Positions 63,777 to 64,000 of a stretch of DNA of 64,000 nt are shown here, one piece after another. The notes beneath the pieces were generated by a model. The model made no database searches. It saw only the letters and a program-made list of their open reading frames with translations, and was not told the DNA's origin. The stretch lies in assembly GCA_030267565.1 (NCBI GenBank), contig BRXU01000038.1, positions 930,001 to 994,000 on the forward strand. Direction: 5' to 3'. Source of the DNA: Pleodorina starrii. Lineage: Eukaryota; Chlorophyta; Chlorophyceae; Chlamydomonadales; Volvocaceae. The position numbers and the translations under genes were made by a program. Positions within the stretch are counted from its first letter, which is position 1, and each line of letters begins with the position of its first letter.

Positions 63777-64000
63777 TGGCATTCCGGGCCCTTTGAAGGG
63801 CTCACGGGCCCTCAGAACGGCTTCTTGGCCCCCGAGGGATGCCGGACTTCTGAAGGCCTTCCGGGCCTTCCGAAGGCGTTCTGGGGCTCCCAAACGGCCT
63901 TCCGGGCTCTCTGATCGCCTTCCAAAGGCTTCCGGCCCACAGAAAGCCATCCGGGCTCCCAAAGTGCCTTTCGGTCCCTCCGACGGCATTCCGGGCCCTT
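63777..64000 (-). repeat. 217-bp satellite, continues past the window
   Basis: One monomer of the short type (no CAGGCCTT), nearly identical to 59521-59740. The array runs off the right edge. Confidence 0.9.

Overview
The window is a GC-rich, almost gene-free eukaryotic repeat block. I see no bacterial operons, ribosome binding sites, CRISPR arrays or normal host genes. The dominant coding material is debris of one non-LTR retrotransposon (LINE) with an L1/plant-type C-terminal zinc-binding domain (zf-RVT type). The GC-rich composition, L1-like LINE debris with poly(A) tails and a nested 'LINE in satellite in LINE' structure best fit a green alga (Chlorophyta, possibly Chlamydomonadales). That assignment is inference; another GC-rich protist is possible.

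Layout. 1-1500 is lower-GC single-copy-looking DNA with a TGACTGG-rich patch and one arm of a 229-bp inverted repeat. 1500-9130 is a mosaic of LINE 3' halves in both orientations, a short satellite array, SINE pieces and the second 229-bp arm. 9129-15173 is mostly a ~217-bp satellite. 15174-23541 is a LINE mosaic that includes the longest coding remnant (reverse transcriptase plus C-terminal domain, minus strand 19533-23523). 23542-57670 is satellite interrupted by LINE 3' ends, SINEs and tRNA-like fragments, with large tandem duplications: a 2.78-kb unit in three copies near 35.9-44.1 kb, a 1.45-kb unit in three copies near 52.5-56.8 kb, and a ~4.3-kb duplication near 29.3-35 kb. 57673-59520 is an island with a full-length SINE, a 70-bp tandem repeat and an intact gag-like CCHC zinc-knuckle ORF. 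59521-64000 returns to satellite and LINE, including a second LINE C-terminal remnant.

Three families explain most of the window. (1) The LINE has an ORF ending in ...GQPGPS, a ~1.45-kb G-rich 3' UTR with a GTGTTGGGCC-type minisatellite, and a poly(A) tail after CCCTCGCAG. (2) A ~410-bp SINE starts GTAAGTTCTACACCG, has a tRNA-like head with a B-box-like motif, and ends in GGAATT plus poly(A). Three copies have target-site duplications that can be checked against empty sites inside this same window. (3) A 217-bp satellite contains several monomer types arranged in higher-order repeats. The best biological hypothesis is a centromeric or pericentromeric block comparable to the Zepp/ZeppL LINE clusters of green algae. 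The sequence alone cannot prove this. I found no clear evidence of a new enzymatic or defence system.
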